Counted from the first letter of the stretch, positions 1 through 8,675 are shown. The stretch: DNA of 14,034 nucleotides from Chloroflexota bacterium (GCA_019240175.1 JAFAYS010000932.1:1-14034); one strand, 5' to 3'. Numbers and translations are program-made. The notes: a model not told the origin generated them from the letters alone.

Positions 1-700
1 AGATGTCGACCAGCCGCAGAAACATCGCGTGATGCGCGATCTCGTCCTTGGCGACGATATTGAAGGCTGCCGCCGCGCCAAACTGCTTGCCGCGCTTGCG
101 CTCTTCCTCGGTGGCTTTCTCAGGCAGGCCGTAGTCGGCGCGAATACGCTTGCGCAGCTCGTCGTAGTTGAAGAAGGTCGCGCGCTCCTGCACCATCGCG
201 TAGACCGCCACGCCCAGCGGCGTGTCGAAGCCGGGATGATTCTCCCGCATGGTCCAGCGATGCGCCGAAACCTTATCGCGGTATTCTTCAATCTGTTTTT
301 CGGTGCGAACGCCCGAGTGGAGCAGCACCAAATGCCAGGACTCGGCGTGCTTAGCCTCTTCCATGCCCCAGACCAGCTGAATATTGCGTCGCTCGCGGTC
401 ACCGCGCACAATATTGATCGCGTCCTCGACATAATCGCCGACGTAATCTTCGATGCCCAGAAAGCTCTCGATCATCGTGACCGTGTCGGGCGACAACAAA
501 TTGCCGCGCTCGCGCATCTCGTCCAGCGGTAGATCGTCCCAGGGAAACCAGTTGCGGGTCTTGACGGCTTTGCGGAAATAATCGATATAGGCGATGCGGA
601 CTTCCTCTTGAATCGCACGCAGACGCGCATCCCGCGTCCAAGGACCAGCAATATAGTTTGGATGCTCGACTGAGTTCGAGGCATGTTCTGCTATCGTCAT
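1..700 (-). CDS. Acyl-ACP desaturase (fatty acid desaturase type 2), left-truncated
   Basis: Soluble di-iron enzyme that introduces a double bond into an acyl chain carried on acyl carrier protein. The reading frame runs off the left edge, so only the first 233 residues are present. The ferritin-like metal ligands of the plant stearoyl-ACP desaturase family are visible: a Glu in the helix near residue 84, E115-A-K-H118 (ExxH), E172 in the conserved string QERATFF, and E220-I-A-H223 (second ExxH). Start at 700 is supported by GGAG 8 bases upstream of ATG and by a Met followed directly by family-like sequence. It is divergent from the sigma factor gene. Family membership is read from motifs; substrate chain length and double-bond position cannot be told. 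Related bacterial members are often simply called acyl-ACP desaturase or DesA. Confidence 0.88.
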   Translation of the reverse strand, partial: MTIAEHASNSVEHPNYIAGPWTRDARLRAIQEEVRIAYIDYFRKAVKTRNWFPWDDLPLDEMRERGNLLSPDTVTMIESFLGIEDYVGDYVEDAINIVRGDRERRNIQLVWGMEEAKHAESWHLVLLHSGVRTEKQIEEYRDKVSAHRWTMRENHPGFDTPLGVAVYAMVQERATFFNYDELRKRIRADYGLPEKATEEERKRGKQFGAAAAFNIVAKDEIAHHAMFLRLVDI

Positions 701-762
701 TGTTTCTCCGTTATCGCGCCAATTCCCTAGCGTGAGGCGAATCGCGCAACTTAACGTAATGT

Positions 763-768
763 ATTATA
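763..768 (-). promoter_or_regulatory. Extended -10 promoter of the desaturase gene
   Basis: Read on the minus strand there is TGG followed by TATAAT, a perfect extended -10 element, about 63 bases upstream of the desaturase ATG. No good -35 hexamer lies 17 bases upstream, as expected for an extended -10 promoter. An imperfect inverted repeat (GTATTATA / AATAACAC, 6 of 8 pairs) overlaps the element and could be a repressor site, but this is weak. Confidence 0.55.
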
Positions 769-886
769 CCAATAACACGTATTGTCTGCGGATGTGGGAG
801 GAGTCATTTCGCTCCTCTCTATTAATACGGTACGGAAATTGCTTGCCGATCGGATTAATCGGCGCGAAACAACTTTTGATATATTT

Positions 887-914
887 TTGCTCTGTGCCAA
901 AAATACGTTAGAAT
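887..914 (+). promoter_or_regulatory. Probable promoter of the ECF sigma factor gene
   Basis: TTGCTC (887-892), a 16-base spacer and TAGAAT (909-914) lie just upstream of the sigma factor ATG at 941, in a locally AT-rich stretch. AGGA at 927-930 is the likely ribosome binding site. The rest of the 240-base divergent region holds two small hairpins (798-817, GAGGAG/CTCCTC; 845-863, GCCGAT/ATCGGC) of unknown role. No GGAAC/CGTC-type ECF autoregulatory promoter was seen. Confidence 0.45.
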
Positions 915-940
915 ATAGCTAATTTTAGGAAAAGCTACTC

Positions 941-1540
941 ATGCAGCCTGAAACATCACACTCTCTTCCAGAACTCGACGACGAGATGCTGTTGGAGCTG
1001 ATCTCCAGCCATGACGAGTCGGCGCTATCGTCGCTCTACGAGCGCTATGCCCGGCTACTTTACAGCATCGCGTTACGCATCACCGACGATCGTGCTGCCG
1101 CCGAGGAAGTGCTGCAAGATGTTTTTCACTCGGTGTGGCATCGCGCGACGACGTTTCGCCCAGCGGCTGGCTCGGTCTCGTCCTGGCTGTCAGGTATTGC
1201 CAGGAACCGCGCGATCGACGAGGTACGCTCACGCTGGCACCGCGCCCGCGAGCGTGAGATTCCGCTGGATTATCTGCCGGATTTGAGCGGAGCCATGGAG
1301 CGCGGCCTTGAGCATTTCACCGTGCTGCGGGCCGATCTGTGGCACGCGTTGAGCAGTCTGCCCTCGCTACAGCGCCAGGCGATCGAGATGGCCTACTTCG
1401 GCGGCTTCTCGTCAAGCGAGATCGCGGCGCATCTCAACGAGCCGATCGGCACGATCAAAGGACGGCTGCGGCTGGGCATGGAGAAGCTGCGCCATACGCT
1501 GGCCACGTTCATGGAGCCGGACGAAGAAGCGAGCGCCTGA
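941..1540 (+). CDS. ECF-type RNA polymerase sigma factor
   Basis: Alternative sigma factor of the sigma-70 family, extracytoplasmic function group, which directs RNA polymerase to a special promoter set. At 199 residues it has the two expected domains: sigma region 2 at about residues 30-100 (YERYARLLYSIALRI, then the -10 recognition helix region ending in NRAIDEVR) and sigma region 4 at about 132-186 (LPSLQRQAIEMAYFGG, then the helix-turn-helix SSSEIAAHLNEPIGTIKGRLRLG). The region 4 style resembles SigK/ECF19-like proteins. No anti-sigma gene follows: the stop codon overlaps the ATG of a 9-codon ORF that ends at a palindromic repeat, so a partner may have been lost. The regulon and signal are unknown. 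Confidence 0.92.
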   Translation: MQPETSHSLPELDDEMLLELISSHDESALSSLYERYARLLYSIALRITDDRAAAEEVLQDVFHSVWHRATTFRPAAGSVSSWLSGIARNRAIDEVRSRWHRAREREIPLDYLPDLSGAMERGLEHFTVLRADLWHALSSLPSLQRQAIEMAYFGGFSSSEIAAHLNEPIGTIKGRLRLGMEKLRHTLATFMEPDEEASA

Positions 1541-1569
1541 TGCATTACAGTGATTTGCACATTCATTGA
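1540..1569 (+). pseudogene. Nine-codon remnant ORF coupled to the sigma gene (possible lost anti-sigma factor)
   Basis: ATG at 1540 overlaps the sigma factor TGA, the arrangement typical of translationally coupled sigma/anti-sigma pairs. The frame reads MHYSDLHIH and then stops at 1567-1569, two bases before a palindromic repeat begins. No further homologous coding sequence is seen before the dnaK terminator. Nine residues are too few to assign a family; calling it an anti-sigma remnant rests only on position and overlap, and chance is possible. Confidence 0.25.
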
Positions 1570-1570
1570 T

Positions 1571-1622
1571 CGGTAGGGGCGTGCGCAGCACGCCCAGGGT
1601 GTATCGCAATACGCCCCTACCG
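1571..1622. repeat. Palindromic interspersed repeat (REP/MITE-like)
   Basis: Perfect 12-bp terminal inverted repeats, CGGTAGGGGCGT (1571-1582) and ACGCCCCTACCG (1611-1622), enclose an internal hairpin GCGTGC-gca-GCACGC (1579-1593) and a GTAT/ATAC pair. The whole 52-bp unit would fold into a branched structure. It has the look of a non-coding mobile repeat. No second copy lies in this window. Confidence 0.7.
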
Positions 1623-1660
1623 AACCCAATAGCTCATTGCTGTAAACAGATTAAACACAA

Positions 1661-1685
1661 GGGCGCAGGTCTTAGACCTGCGCCC
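1661..1685 (-). terminator. Rho-independent terminator of dnaK
   Basis: Perfect 11-bp stem GGGCGCAGGTC/GACCTGCGCCC with a 3-base loop, 23 bases past the dnaK stop. On the minus strand it is followed by TTGTGTTTAA, a moderate T-tract. It could also stop readthrough from the sigma factor side. Confidence 0.8.
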
Positions 1686-1708
1686 TGTTGATTCGCCGGT
1701 TTGATTGC

Positions 1709-3581
<1,873 letters not shown>

Positions 3582-3583
<2 letters not shown>

Positions 3584-3651
3584 GAGTAAATCTCCTCTTC
3601 GAAAGTCATGTCACGTGCTCCGACGTAACATCTAGGTAGAAGTTTACTCAT
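3582..3651 (-). promoter_or_regulatory. Structured dnaK 5' leader, candidate RNA thermometer
   Basis: In the dnaK mRNA, AUGAGUAAA (3651-3643) can pair perfectly over 9 bp with UUUACUCAU (3590-3582), which includes the first two bases of the start codon. Past a single bulged A (3591) the helix continues for 4 bp, CUUC (3642-3639) with the Shine-Dalgarno GGAG (3595-3592), one pair being U-G. Inside the loop lies a second hairpin, AUGUUACG (3631-3624) with CGUGACAU (3615-3608), 8 bp with one wobble. The main helix is AU-rich, suiting melting at heat-shock temperature. The pairing is seen in sequence; function is inferred and requires transcription to start upstream of 3651, which I could not establish. 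Confidence 0.5.
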
Positions 3652-3705
3652 ACTACACTAGAAACACATATGAAGAGTGTTAGCGTTGTGTTAGAGAACG
3701 AACGG

Positions 3706-3740
3706 AGAACCAAGAACCAAGAACCAAGAACCAAGAACTA
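3706..3740. repeat. 7-bp tandem array (AGAACCA)5
   Basis: Five direct copies of AGAACCA start at 3706, 3713, 3720, 3727 and 3734; the last reads AGAACTA. It lies next to the GC-rich repeat core and has a counterpart (TAGGTTC on the plus strand) beside the second core near 11.6 kb. Confidence 0.85.
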
Positions 3741-3752
3741 AAAGAGCAAAGG

Positions 3753-3851
3753 AAGTACCAAAAATCCCCTCGCCTGTCGCAACCGAGGCGGAAGCCTGCC
3801 GAGGTTCGGGGAAGGGGAAAGTCGAGTGCGACGAGACACGGGGAGGAGGGC
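3753..3851. repeat. Composite dispersed repeat, copy A (GC-rich core)
   Basis: AAGTACC (3753-3759) is followed by a GC-rich core from about 3767 containing GAGGCGGAAGCC and TCGGGGAAGGGG and ending GGAGGAGGGC. The same order, with the same AAGTACC tag and the same tandem heptads outside it, recurs inverted at 11503-11593. The core ends at the SET-domain gene stop codon. It is non-coding and similar in style to intergenic repeats of Chloroflexia genomes. Confidence 0.75.
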
Positions 3852-4373
3852 CTATCCTTCTCGCATGCGTGCAATCCGGCGATTCAGAAACGGCAGAAAG
3901 TGGCCCTGGTAGCGCTGCTGAAGCTCGGGCCGCTGCCAATCGTTGCCGGTGATGGTGCCACGACAGAGCGCAGTGCCGCACGCACATGACGTGAGCATAT
4001 ACTCGGCCTCGCTTTCCCAGATCGCGTAGTCGCCGCGCAGTTCTTCGCCAGGCTGAATGTCGCGCCGCGCAACCACCGTCACCTGATCCGCCATCCAGAT
4101 ATTCGGATCGCAGGCATGGTTAACGTAGTAATCCAGGCCATCGGCGGGACCGGCCAGCAGCAGTCCATCGTCGATGAACGAGTAGGAGATGTTGCGCGGC
4201 ACCTTTCCGTCGCGCAGCTCGGCCTCGGTGTAGGGCGTGCCACCCCAGATGATTACGGTCTCGCCGGCGCGAATCAGCTGGCTGGCAAACAACCCTTGAC
4301 CATGCGTCGCAGATTGCCCTAGCCGCACTCGCTGATCGATCCAGGTTTCGGGGAGGAATGTTGCTTGAGTCAT
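3852..4373 (-). CDS. Small SET-domain protein with post-SET zinc site
   Basis: SET domains transfer methyl groups from S-adenosylmethionine to protein lysines. This 173-residue protein is little more than the domain: GQGLFA (25-30, cofactor binding), YYVNHACDPN (82-91, the NHSCxPN motif), GEELRGDYA (109-117, the catalytic-Tyr motif GEExxxDY) and a post-SET tail C130-A-C132-x4-C137-R-G. Cys88 together with Cys130, Cys132 and Cys137 gives the full four-cysteine zinc set known from post-SET proteins, so the fold looks intact. The target in a bacterium is unknown. Start at the ATG at 4373 is chosen because the SET fold begins about 15 residues later, though the ribosome binding site is poor. The nuclease-like gene lies 75 bases upstream in the same direction; co-transcription is possible. 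Confidence 0.85.
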   Translation of the reverse strand: MTQATFLPETWIDQRVRLGQSATHGQGLFASQLIRAGETVIIWGGTPYTEAELRDGKVPRNISYSFIDDGLLLAGPADGLDYYVNHACDPNIWMADQVTVVARRDIQPGEELRGDYAIWESEAEYMLTSCACGTALCRGTITGNDWQRPELQQRYQGHFLPFLNRRIARMREG

Positions 4374-4448
4374 CGGTATGCTTTCGCCAATTCGTCGACA
4401 GTCGCGACAATGACCTGCTGGTTCGTTCTACAGGAAGGTGTCCAGCAT

Positions 4449-5507
4449 TTAGGATCGCCAGCCTAAAAGATAGGCTACTTCTCTCAATTGGCTAACCATT
4501 GCCTCGATAACCTTTGTTTTCTCGACGTCTAATCGTAGCTCAATTGGGATAAGCAGTTCATCACTACCTCTCAGCAGGCGCGACGGTTCTTGATATTCGA
4601 GTCTTGATAGACTGTCGCGGAGCGTTTGGGTAAGTTTCCATTGATGATCTTTAACACTCAGCCAGATGGGAGTTGCTCTCAGCCGTGCCCAATGATTAGC
4701 GTTGAATTGCAAGAAGCAACCATTGCCAGCCAGCCACATATATCGTCCGTAAAGTGCATAGGCTCCAACGGAGCGCAGCTTGTTCACTGATGCGAATCCC
4801 TCGTTGACAGCAAGCGCGGTAGCCTCATCCACAAGTTGGCAGAACTGCACGATCCGGGTTCCGGTATTTCCAGTAATTTCTTGTGAGCGAAGCGGTAGAA
4901 ATGCCTGGTCGTCCATCCGCTCACATAGCCCTTGTAGTTGAAGGATATCCGCTGCTGTTTCGATCTGACCTTCTGCTTCTAATGCTCGGAGAATAAATGT
5001 GAGAATAGATCGCCAACTGGCTAAAGCTAATCTATGATAGCTATCGACTTTGCCGATTAAGAACTCGTTACCAATTTCTTTTCGATCACTAATGGGATGA
5101 CCACCATCCTTACAACGCTGTATTAATTCAGGCCACAGTGTGGAAAATCGCTTTGCTGGGGCTACAAAGAGTAAGATACTGTTAGTTTGATCGGGTAAGC
5201 GCCGCAGATATGTAAGTGGCTGATTCTCGGTTAGTCCGGCCCAAAACTTTGCTTCAATAATCGCAATTGATTGTCCATGTGCATCAACACCAACTAAATC
5301 TGGTATTGCATGATCTGGTCCTGCCATTTGGGTTTGAAACATAACCGGTGTAGCAGGATCTACACCAGCTTGGGCAAGATAGCGCATGAAGGCTTGTTTT
5401 GCGGTGGAAGATCGATTAAGGATATAGTTGAGTGACTCAGTAGCAAGATTTTCTGGTTGAGTGCTAAACTGCGTGACGAGATGCCCAAACAAGCTTTGAT
5501 GATACAT
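4449..5507 (-). CDS. PD-(D/E)XK nuclease-superfamily protein, AT-rich
   Basis: 352-residue protein with an N-terminal endonuclease-like core: Glu24 in TESLNYIL, D70 in AIPD, E85-A-K87 in IAIIEAKFWAG and Q96 in NQPLTYL. This is the E...PD...ExK...QxxxY order of the PD-(D/E)XK fold (restriction enzyme and RecB-like), predicted to need a divalent metal. The C-terminal 220 residues are not recognised. An upstream TTG at 5540 is in frame, but ATG at 5507 is preferred because GGAG sits 7 bases before it. Base composition is near 45% GC by eye against about 60% or more for neighbours, and codon use is clearly different, suggesting horizontal transfer. No methylase or other defence partner is adjacent, so a role in DNA defence is only a possibility. 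Confidence 0.7.
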   Translation of the reverse strand: MYHQSLFGHLVTQFSTQPENLATESLNYILNRSSTAKQAFMRYLAQAGVDPATPVMFQTQMAGPDHAIPDLVGVDAHGQSIAIIEAKFWAGLTENQPLTYLRRLPDQTNSILLFVAPAKRFSTLWPELIQRCKDGGHPISDRKEIGNEFLIGKVDSYHRLALASWRSILTFILRALEAEGQIETAADILQLQGLCERMDDQAFLPLRSQEITGNTGTRIVQFCQLVDEATALAVNEGFASVNKLRSVGAYALYGRYMWLAGNGCFLQFNANHWARLRATPIWLSVKDHQWKLTQTLRDSLSRLEYQEPSRLLRGSDELLIPIELRLDVEKTKVIEAMVSQLREVAYLLGWRS

Positions 5508-5536
5508 GTGAGAACTCCAAGGACTGTTTAACAGAA

Positions 5537-5590
5537 TCAAAGCAATGGAACATAAGCTAACCAGAGCCTTCTATTCGTATTTTCATACAT
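5537..5590 (-). CDS. Possible 17-residue leader ORF before the nuclease gene
   Basis: AGAGGAG (5594-5600, minus strand) precedes ATG at 5590, which opens a frame MYENTNRRLWLAYVPLL ending in TGA at 5537. A second ATG at 5586, better spaced from the same site, gives only nine codons. The strong ribosome binding site without a long gene is the reason for listing it. It may be a leader peptide, the relic of an earlier gene, or chance. Confidence 0.2.
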   Translation of the reverse strand: MYENTNRRLWLAYVPLL

Positions 5591-5638
5591 ATGCTCCTCT
5601 TAAGGCTTGTTCTTGTATGCGTTCTCTAGGTTCTTCCG

Positions 5639-6391
5639 TCACGGCATCTCCAGACCGTACTCCTCAAGTAGAGCCCGATTACTCAAAATCTCGTCAGTTG
5701 GCGCATCGTGGGCGACCTGGCCGTTCGCCAGAATAATCGTGCGCGGGAAGACCTCGGCGATCAGGCGCATATCATGGGTCGAGACCAGCATTGTCTGCGA
5801 TAGCGATTGCAGCAGATCCACCAGTCCACGCCGGGCGCGCGGATCGAGCCCAGCCGAAGGCTCGTCGAGCGCCAGCACTTGCGGCTCCATCGAGAGCACC
5901 GTGGCCACGGCGACGCGCTTGCGCTGGCCTACGCTCATGTGATGCGGCATGCGATCTTCAAAGCCCTGCATACCAACCTGCTCTAGCGCCCACACAACCC
6001 GCGCGCGAACCTCGGCTTCTGCCAGGCCCATATGCAGCGGCCCGAACGCCACATCGTCAAAGACCGTCGGCGAGAAAAGCTGATCGTCGGGATCTTGGAA
6101 GACCAGCCCGACCAGCGCCCGCACCTTGCGCAGCGTGTCGCGCCGCACCTCGACGTCTGCAATGCGCACGCTGCCGTCGAGCGCGCCCAGCACGCCGTTA
6201 AGATGCAGCAGCAGCGTCGATTTGCCCGCGCCGTTTGGCCCCACCAGCGCGACTTTCTCGCCACTATTGATCGTGACCGACACGTTCTGAAGCGCGACGC
6301 GGCCATCGGGATAGGCAAAGGATAGCTGATTCAGCGTAATTGCCGGTGTCGTCGTGTGGAGTTTGGGCAGCTCTAGCTCATGAATCGCCAT
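5639..6391 (-). CDS. cbiO: ECF metal transporter ATPase (CbiO type)
   Basis: ATP-hydrolysing subunit of the energy-coupling-factor transporter encoded by this operon; it works at the inner face of the membrane with CbiQ. The 250 residues hold a complete ABC domain: A-loop region FAYPDG, Walker A GPNGAGKST (51-59), Q-loop FQDPDDQLFSPTV (Gln99, the ECF/cobalt ATPase form), signature MSVGQRKRVAVA (152-163), Walker B VLALDEP (172-178) and switch His206 in STHD. The signature reads MSVGQ rather than LSGGQ; the first Gly is Val. The start ATG lies 3 bases past the cbiQ stop, so the two are probably translationally coupled. It is the last gene of the operon; no convincing terminator follows. Confidence 0.95.
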   Translation of the reverse strand: MAIHELELPKLHTTTPAITLNQLSFAYPDGRVALQNVSVTINSGEKVALVGPNGAGKSTLLLHLNGVLGALDGSVRIADVEVRRDTLRKVRALVGLVFQDPDDQLFSPTVFDDVAFGPLHMGLAEAEVRARVVWALEQVGMQGFEDRMPHHMSVGQRKRVAVATVLSMEPQVLALDEPSAGLDPRARRGLVDLLQSLSQTMLVSTHDMRLIAEVFPRTIILANGQVAHDAPTDEILSNRALLEEYGLEMP

Positions 6392-6394
6392 GTG

Positions 6395-7186
6395 TCATCC
6401 CACAAAGGCTTGCGCCGTAATAATCAAGAGAATCGCGCCGACGACCAGGCCAACCCGCAGATCGCGCCGATCCAGCGTTTGCGCCCGCAGCGATCGCAGC
6501 TCGCCGGTGTAGCCGCGTGAAAGCATCGCCACATAGATGCGCTCCGAGCGTTCGAACGAGCGGAGAAACAGCGTTCCCACCAGCCGCCCGGTCACCTGCG
6601 CCCGCCACAGCAGCGAGCCGCCGCCTGAGCCTTGGAGCGCCGCCGAGCGACAATCGCGCGCCCGCAGCAGCCGCTGCGCTTCTTCGACCAGAATGAAAAG
6701 GTAGCGGTACATGAATGACATCAGCGCTACGATGATCTTGGGCATATGCAGCGCCTGAAGCGCCCGCAGCACATCCAGAAAATGCGTGGTCGCGGTCAGC
6801 AGCAGCGCCGCCTGCATCGAGATCCAGGATTTCCAGACAATCGTGATGAAGCGCAGCAGCCCCGCGTCGGTCGCCGTCAGCGTGACGAAGCCCAGCGGCA
6901 GCCGGAAGATCGGACGGCCCGGCACGCTGAAGATCACCGTGACGACCACCAGCAGAAACGGCAGTGCCAGCAGCGAGCGCCGCAGAATCGTCGGTAGGCC
7001 CACGCCCGACGCGATGATCGCGGCCCACACCAGCGCCGTGAACGCCGTCAGCGCCAACCACGCGCCAACCGGCAGCAGCGACGCGCACACAATCAGCGCG
7101 ATCGTCAGTACCAGCTTGACGCGGGCATCCAGCGCATGAATCACGCTGGAGCCGGCGATATAGCGATCCAGAAGTTGCTGCGCCAT
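6395..7186 (-). CDS. cbiQ: ECF metal transporter transmembrane coupling protein (CbiQ type)
   Basis: Membrane T-component that links the CbiO ATPase to the substrate-binding CbiM. It has 263 residues, with several hydrophobic segments (for example LVLTIALIVCASLLPV and FLLVVVTVIFSV) and the family landmarks: N-terminal IHALDARVKLV and the C-terminal coupling-helix motif RSFERSERIYVAMLSRGYTG. ATG at 7186 has GAGGAG close upstream and lies 10 bases after the cbiM stop. It is the third gene of the fur-cbiM-cbiQ-cbiO operon. Confidence 0.95.
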   Translation of the reverse strand: MAQQLLDRYIAGSSVIHALDARVKLVLTIALIVCASLLPVGAWLALTAFTALVWAAIIASGVGLPTILRRSLLALPFLLVVVTVIFSVPGRPIFRLPLGFVTLTATDAGLLRFITIVWKSWISMQAALLLTATTHFLDVLRALQALHMPKIIVALMSFMYRYLFILVEEAQRLLRARDCRSAALQGSGGGSLLWRAQVTGRLVGTLFLRSFERSERIYVAMLSRGYTGELRSLRAQTLDRRDLRVGLVVGAILLIITAQAFVG

Positions 7187-7196
7187 GCGCTCCTCG

Positions 7197-8219
7197 TTAG
7201 GATGTGGTCATCGATTTGGTGTCGCGTGCAACCGAGCGCCGCCGCCGAATCAGCATCGCGATACTGTAGCCGATCGCGACGACGATCAGCACGCCGACCA
7301 GACCGGCCAGGATCGTGGAAAGGCCGCCTTCCAGGCCGGGGATTGTGTAGTCGGGCAGCACGCCGACCGGCGAGGTCGCCGTGGGGCCGCTCGATCCGGC
7401 CACGCCCAGCCGCTCAAGCACCGACTCAAGACCATCCGGCGCGGAGGAGGCGAACGGCGACAGCAGCGCCAGCAGGACCGCGATCACGAGGCCCGTGCCC
7501 AGGATCTGCCGTGTCGAGATTGGCCGCGACTTGCCGCTCAGCTCGTTGCCCAGCCAGGCCGGCAGCAGATCCGGGCGCGTGGCCAGCAGGAACGAGAGCG
7601 CCGCCGTGGTGATCAATCCTTCGCCGATGCCGATCAGCATGTGGACGCCAATCATCGCCGGGAAGACTACTGTTGCGCTAGCCGTGCCGGAGGCTGCAAG
7701 CTGCGCCGAGGTTAGCGCCGCCGAAAGCACCACTGTCACCCAGGCCGCGATAAAGCCGGAGACCATCAGCCCCCAGGATTGGCGGCCCGTCAGCCGGATC
7801 AGGCCATAGAAGATCGCGCTGCCGGAAAGCGCCGTGAGCACGCCCATGTTGAAGATATTCGCGCCCATCACGACGATACCGCCGTCCTGGAAGAGTAGCG
7901 CTTGGAGCGCGACCACGCAGGTCATCACCAGCACGCCGGCCCACGGTCCCAGCACGATCGCGGCGAGCGCACCGCCCAGCAGATGGCCCGAGGTGCCGCC
8001 CGCGATCGGAAAGTTGAGCATCTGCGCCGCGAAGATACAGGCGGCCATCACGCCCATCAGCGGCACCTGGCGATCGTCGAGCGCGCGATTGGTTCGCTGA
8101 ACGGCCCAGGCCACACAGGCCACCGTGAGAATCCAAAACAGCGCCGATATCGACGTCGACAACAGTCCGTCTGAGATATGCAGCGCCAGCACCAGCGATC
8201 GAACCAGGACATCAAGCAT
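7197..8219 (-). CDS. cbiM: ECF metal-binding permease, CbiM with fused CbiN/PDGLE-type C-terminus
   Basis: Substrate-specific membrane component for Co2+/Ni2+-type ions. The CbiM part (about residues 12-225) shows the metal-site string HISDG (His14) and GGTSGHLLGG (His79) plus FNMG and GEGL motifs. After about residue 240 comes a second part, with SSAPDGLESVLERLG and DYTIPGLEGGLSTILAGLVGVLIVVAIGY, that matches the PDGLE/CbiN-like domain normally encoded apart. Canonical CbiM begins with Met-His, and that N-terminus helps bind metal; here 12 residues come first (MLDVLVRSLVLA). GGAGG 5 bases before ATG 8219 supports this longer start, so either the extension is cut off or the site is built differently. 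The metal could be cobalt, nickel or, given the Fur-family neighbour, zinc; the sequence does not decide. Confidence 0.93.
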   Translation of the reverse strand: MLDVLVRSLVLALHISDGLLSTSISALFWILTVACVAWAVQRTNRALDDRQVPLMGVMAACIFAAQMLNFPIAGGTSGHLLGGALAAIVLGPWAGVLVMTCVVALQALLFQDGGIVVMGANIFNMGVLTALSGSAIFYGLIRLTGRQSWGLMVSGFIAAWVTVVLSAALTSAQLAASGTASATVVFPAMIGVHMLIGIGEGLITTAALSFLLATRPDLLPAWLGNELSGKSRPISTRQILGTGLVIAVLLALLSPFASSAPDGLESVLERLGVAGSSGPTATSPVGVLPDYTIPGLEGGLSTILAGLVGVLIVVAIGYSIAMLIRRRRSVARDTKSMTTS

Positions 8220-8237
8220 ACTGCCTCCAGCGTTTGG

Positions 8238-8669
8238 TTATTCTGTCTCTGCTGCTCGACACTGCGCGCAGCGTCCAAAGAGCGCAACGTGATCCGGATC
8301 GGCCTCAAAGCCGTAATGTTCTAGGATATGCGCTTGCAATGTTTGGATAACGTGATTGTCGATCTGCGTTTGATCGCCACAGACTTTGCAGATCAGGTGG
8401 TGGTGCTCGGCGTCATGCGCGTACTCGTATTCCAGCCGATCTTTGCCGACGTCGATCTTACGCAGCAGCCCGACCTGATGTAGCCATTGCAGGGTACGGT
8501 ACACGGTGGCCAGGTTGATCTCGGGATGGTGTTGCGACACTTCGGCATAGATCTGATCGGCGGTCATATGCCGCTCGCTGCTGCGTAGAAGCTCCAGAAT
8601 CAGCATACGCTGGCGGGTGAGCCGGAAGCCTTGTTTACGCAGCGCCTGAATATCGTGATGGTGTCGCAT
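8238..8669 (-). CDS. Fur-family metal-responsive transcriptional repressor
   Basis: 143-residue Fur/Zur/Nur-type regulator, first gene of the metal transporter operon and its likely autorepressor. The N-terminal winged helix ends in the DNA-reading segment NLATVYRTLQWL. The C-terminal dimer domain has the His cluster EHHHLICKVCG and two CxxC pairs (CKVC and CAQC), which hold the structural zinc, plus further His/Asp ligands in EADPDHVALFGRC. An in-frame ATG at 8822 would lengthen it by 51 residues, but that stretch contains the operon promoter and operator, so the start is placed at ATG 8669 (MRHHHDIQALRKQGFRLT), which also fits family length. cbiM starts 18 bases after its stop. Whether it senses zinc, nickel, cobalt or iron is not clear; the linked transporter favours Zn, Ni or Co. 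Confidence 0.93.
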   Translation of the reverse strand: MRHHHDIQALRKQGFRLTRQRMLILELLRSSERHMTADQIYAEVSQHHPEINLATVYRTLQWLHQVGLLRKIDVGKDRLEYEYAHDAEHHHLICKVCGDQTQIDNHVIQTLQAHILEHYGFEADPDHVALFGRCAQCRAAETE

Positions 8670-8675
8670 ACCCGC

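Noticed and set aside
29..532. Plus-strand ORF of 167 codons
   Set aside because: It is the antisense shadow of the acyl-ACP desaturase gene, which carries all the di-iron motifs; the plus-strand translation shows no domain.
3657..3684. CIRCE-like heat-shock operator upstream of dnaK
   Set aside because: GAGTGTTAG matches one CIRCE half at 7 of 9, but the partner half at the required 9-base spacing is absent.
3706..3740. CRISPR array
   Set aside because: The units are 7 bp and directly abutting with no spacers, so this is a simple tandem repeat.
5639..5942. Plus-strand ORFs antisense to cbiO
   Set aside because: Shadow frames of a complete ABC ATPase with all motifs present on the minus strand.
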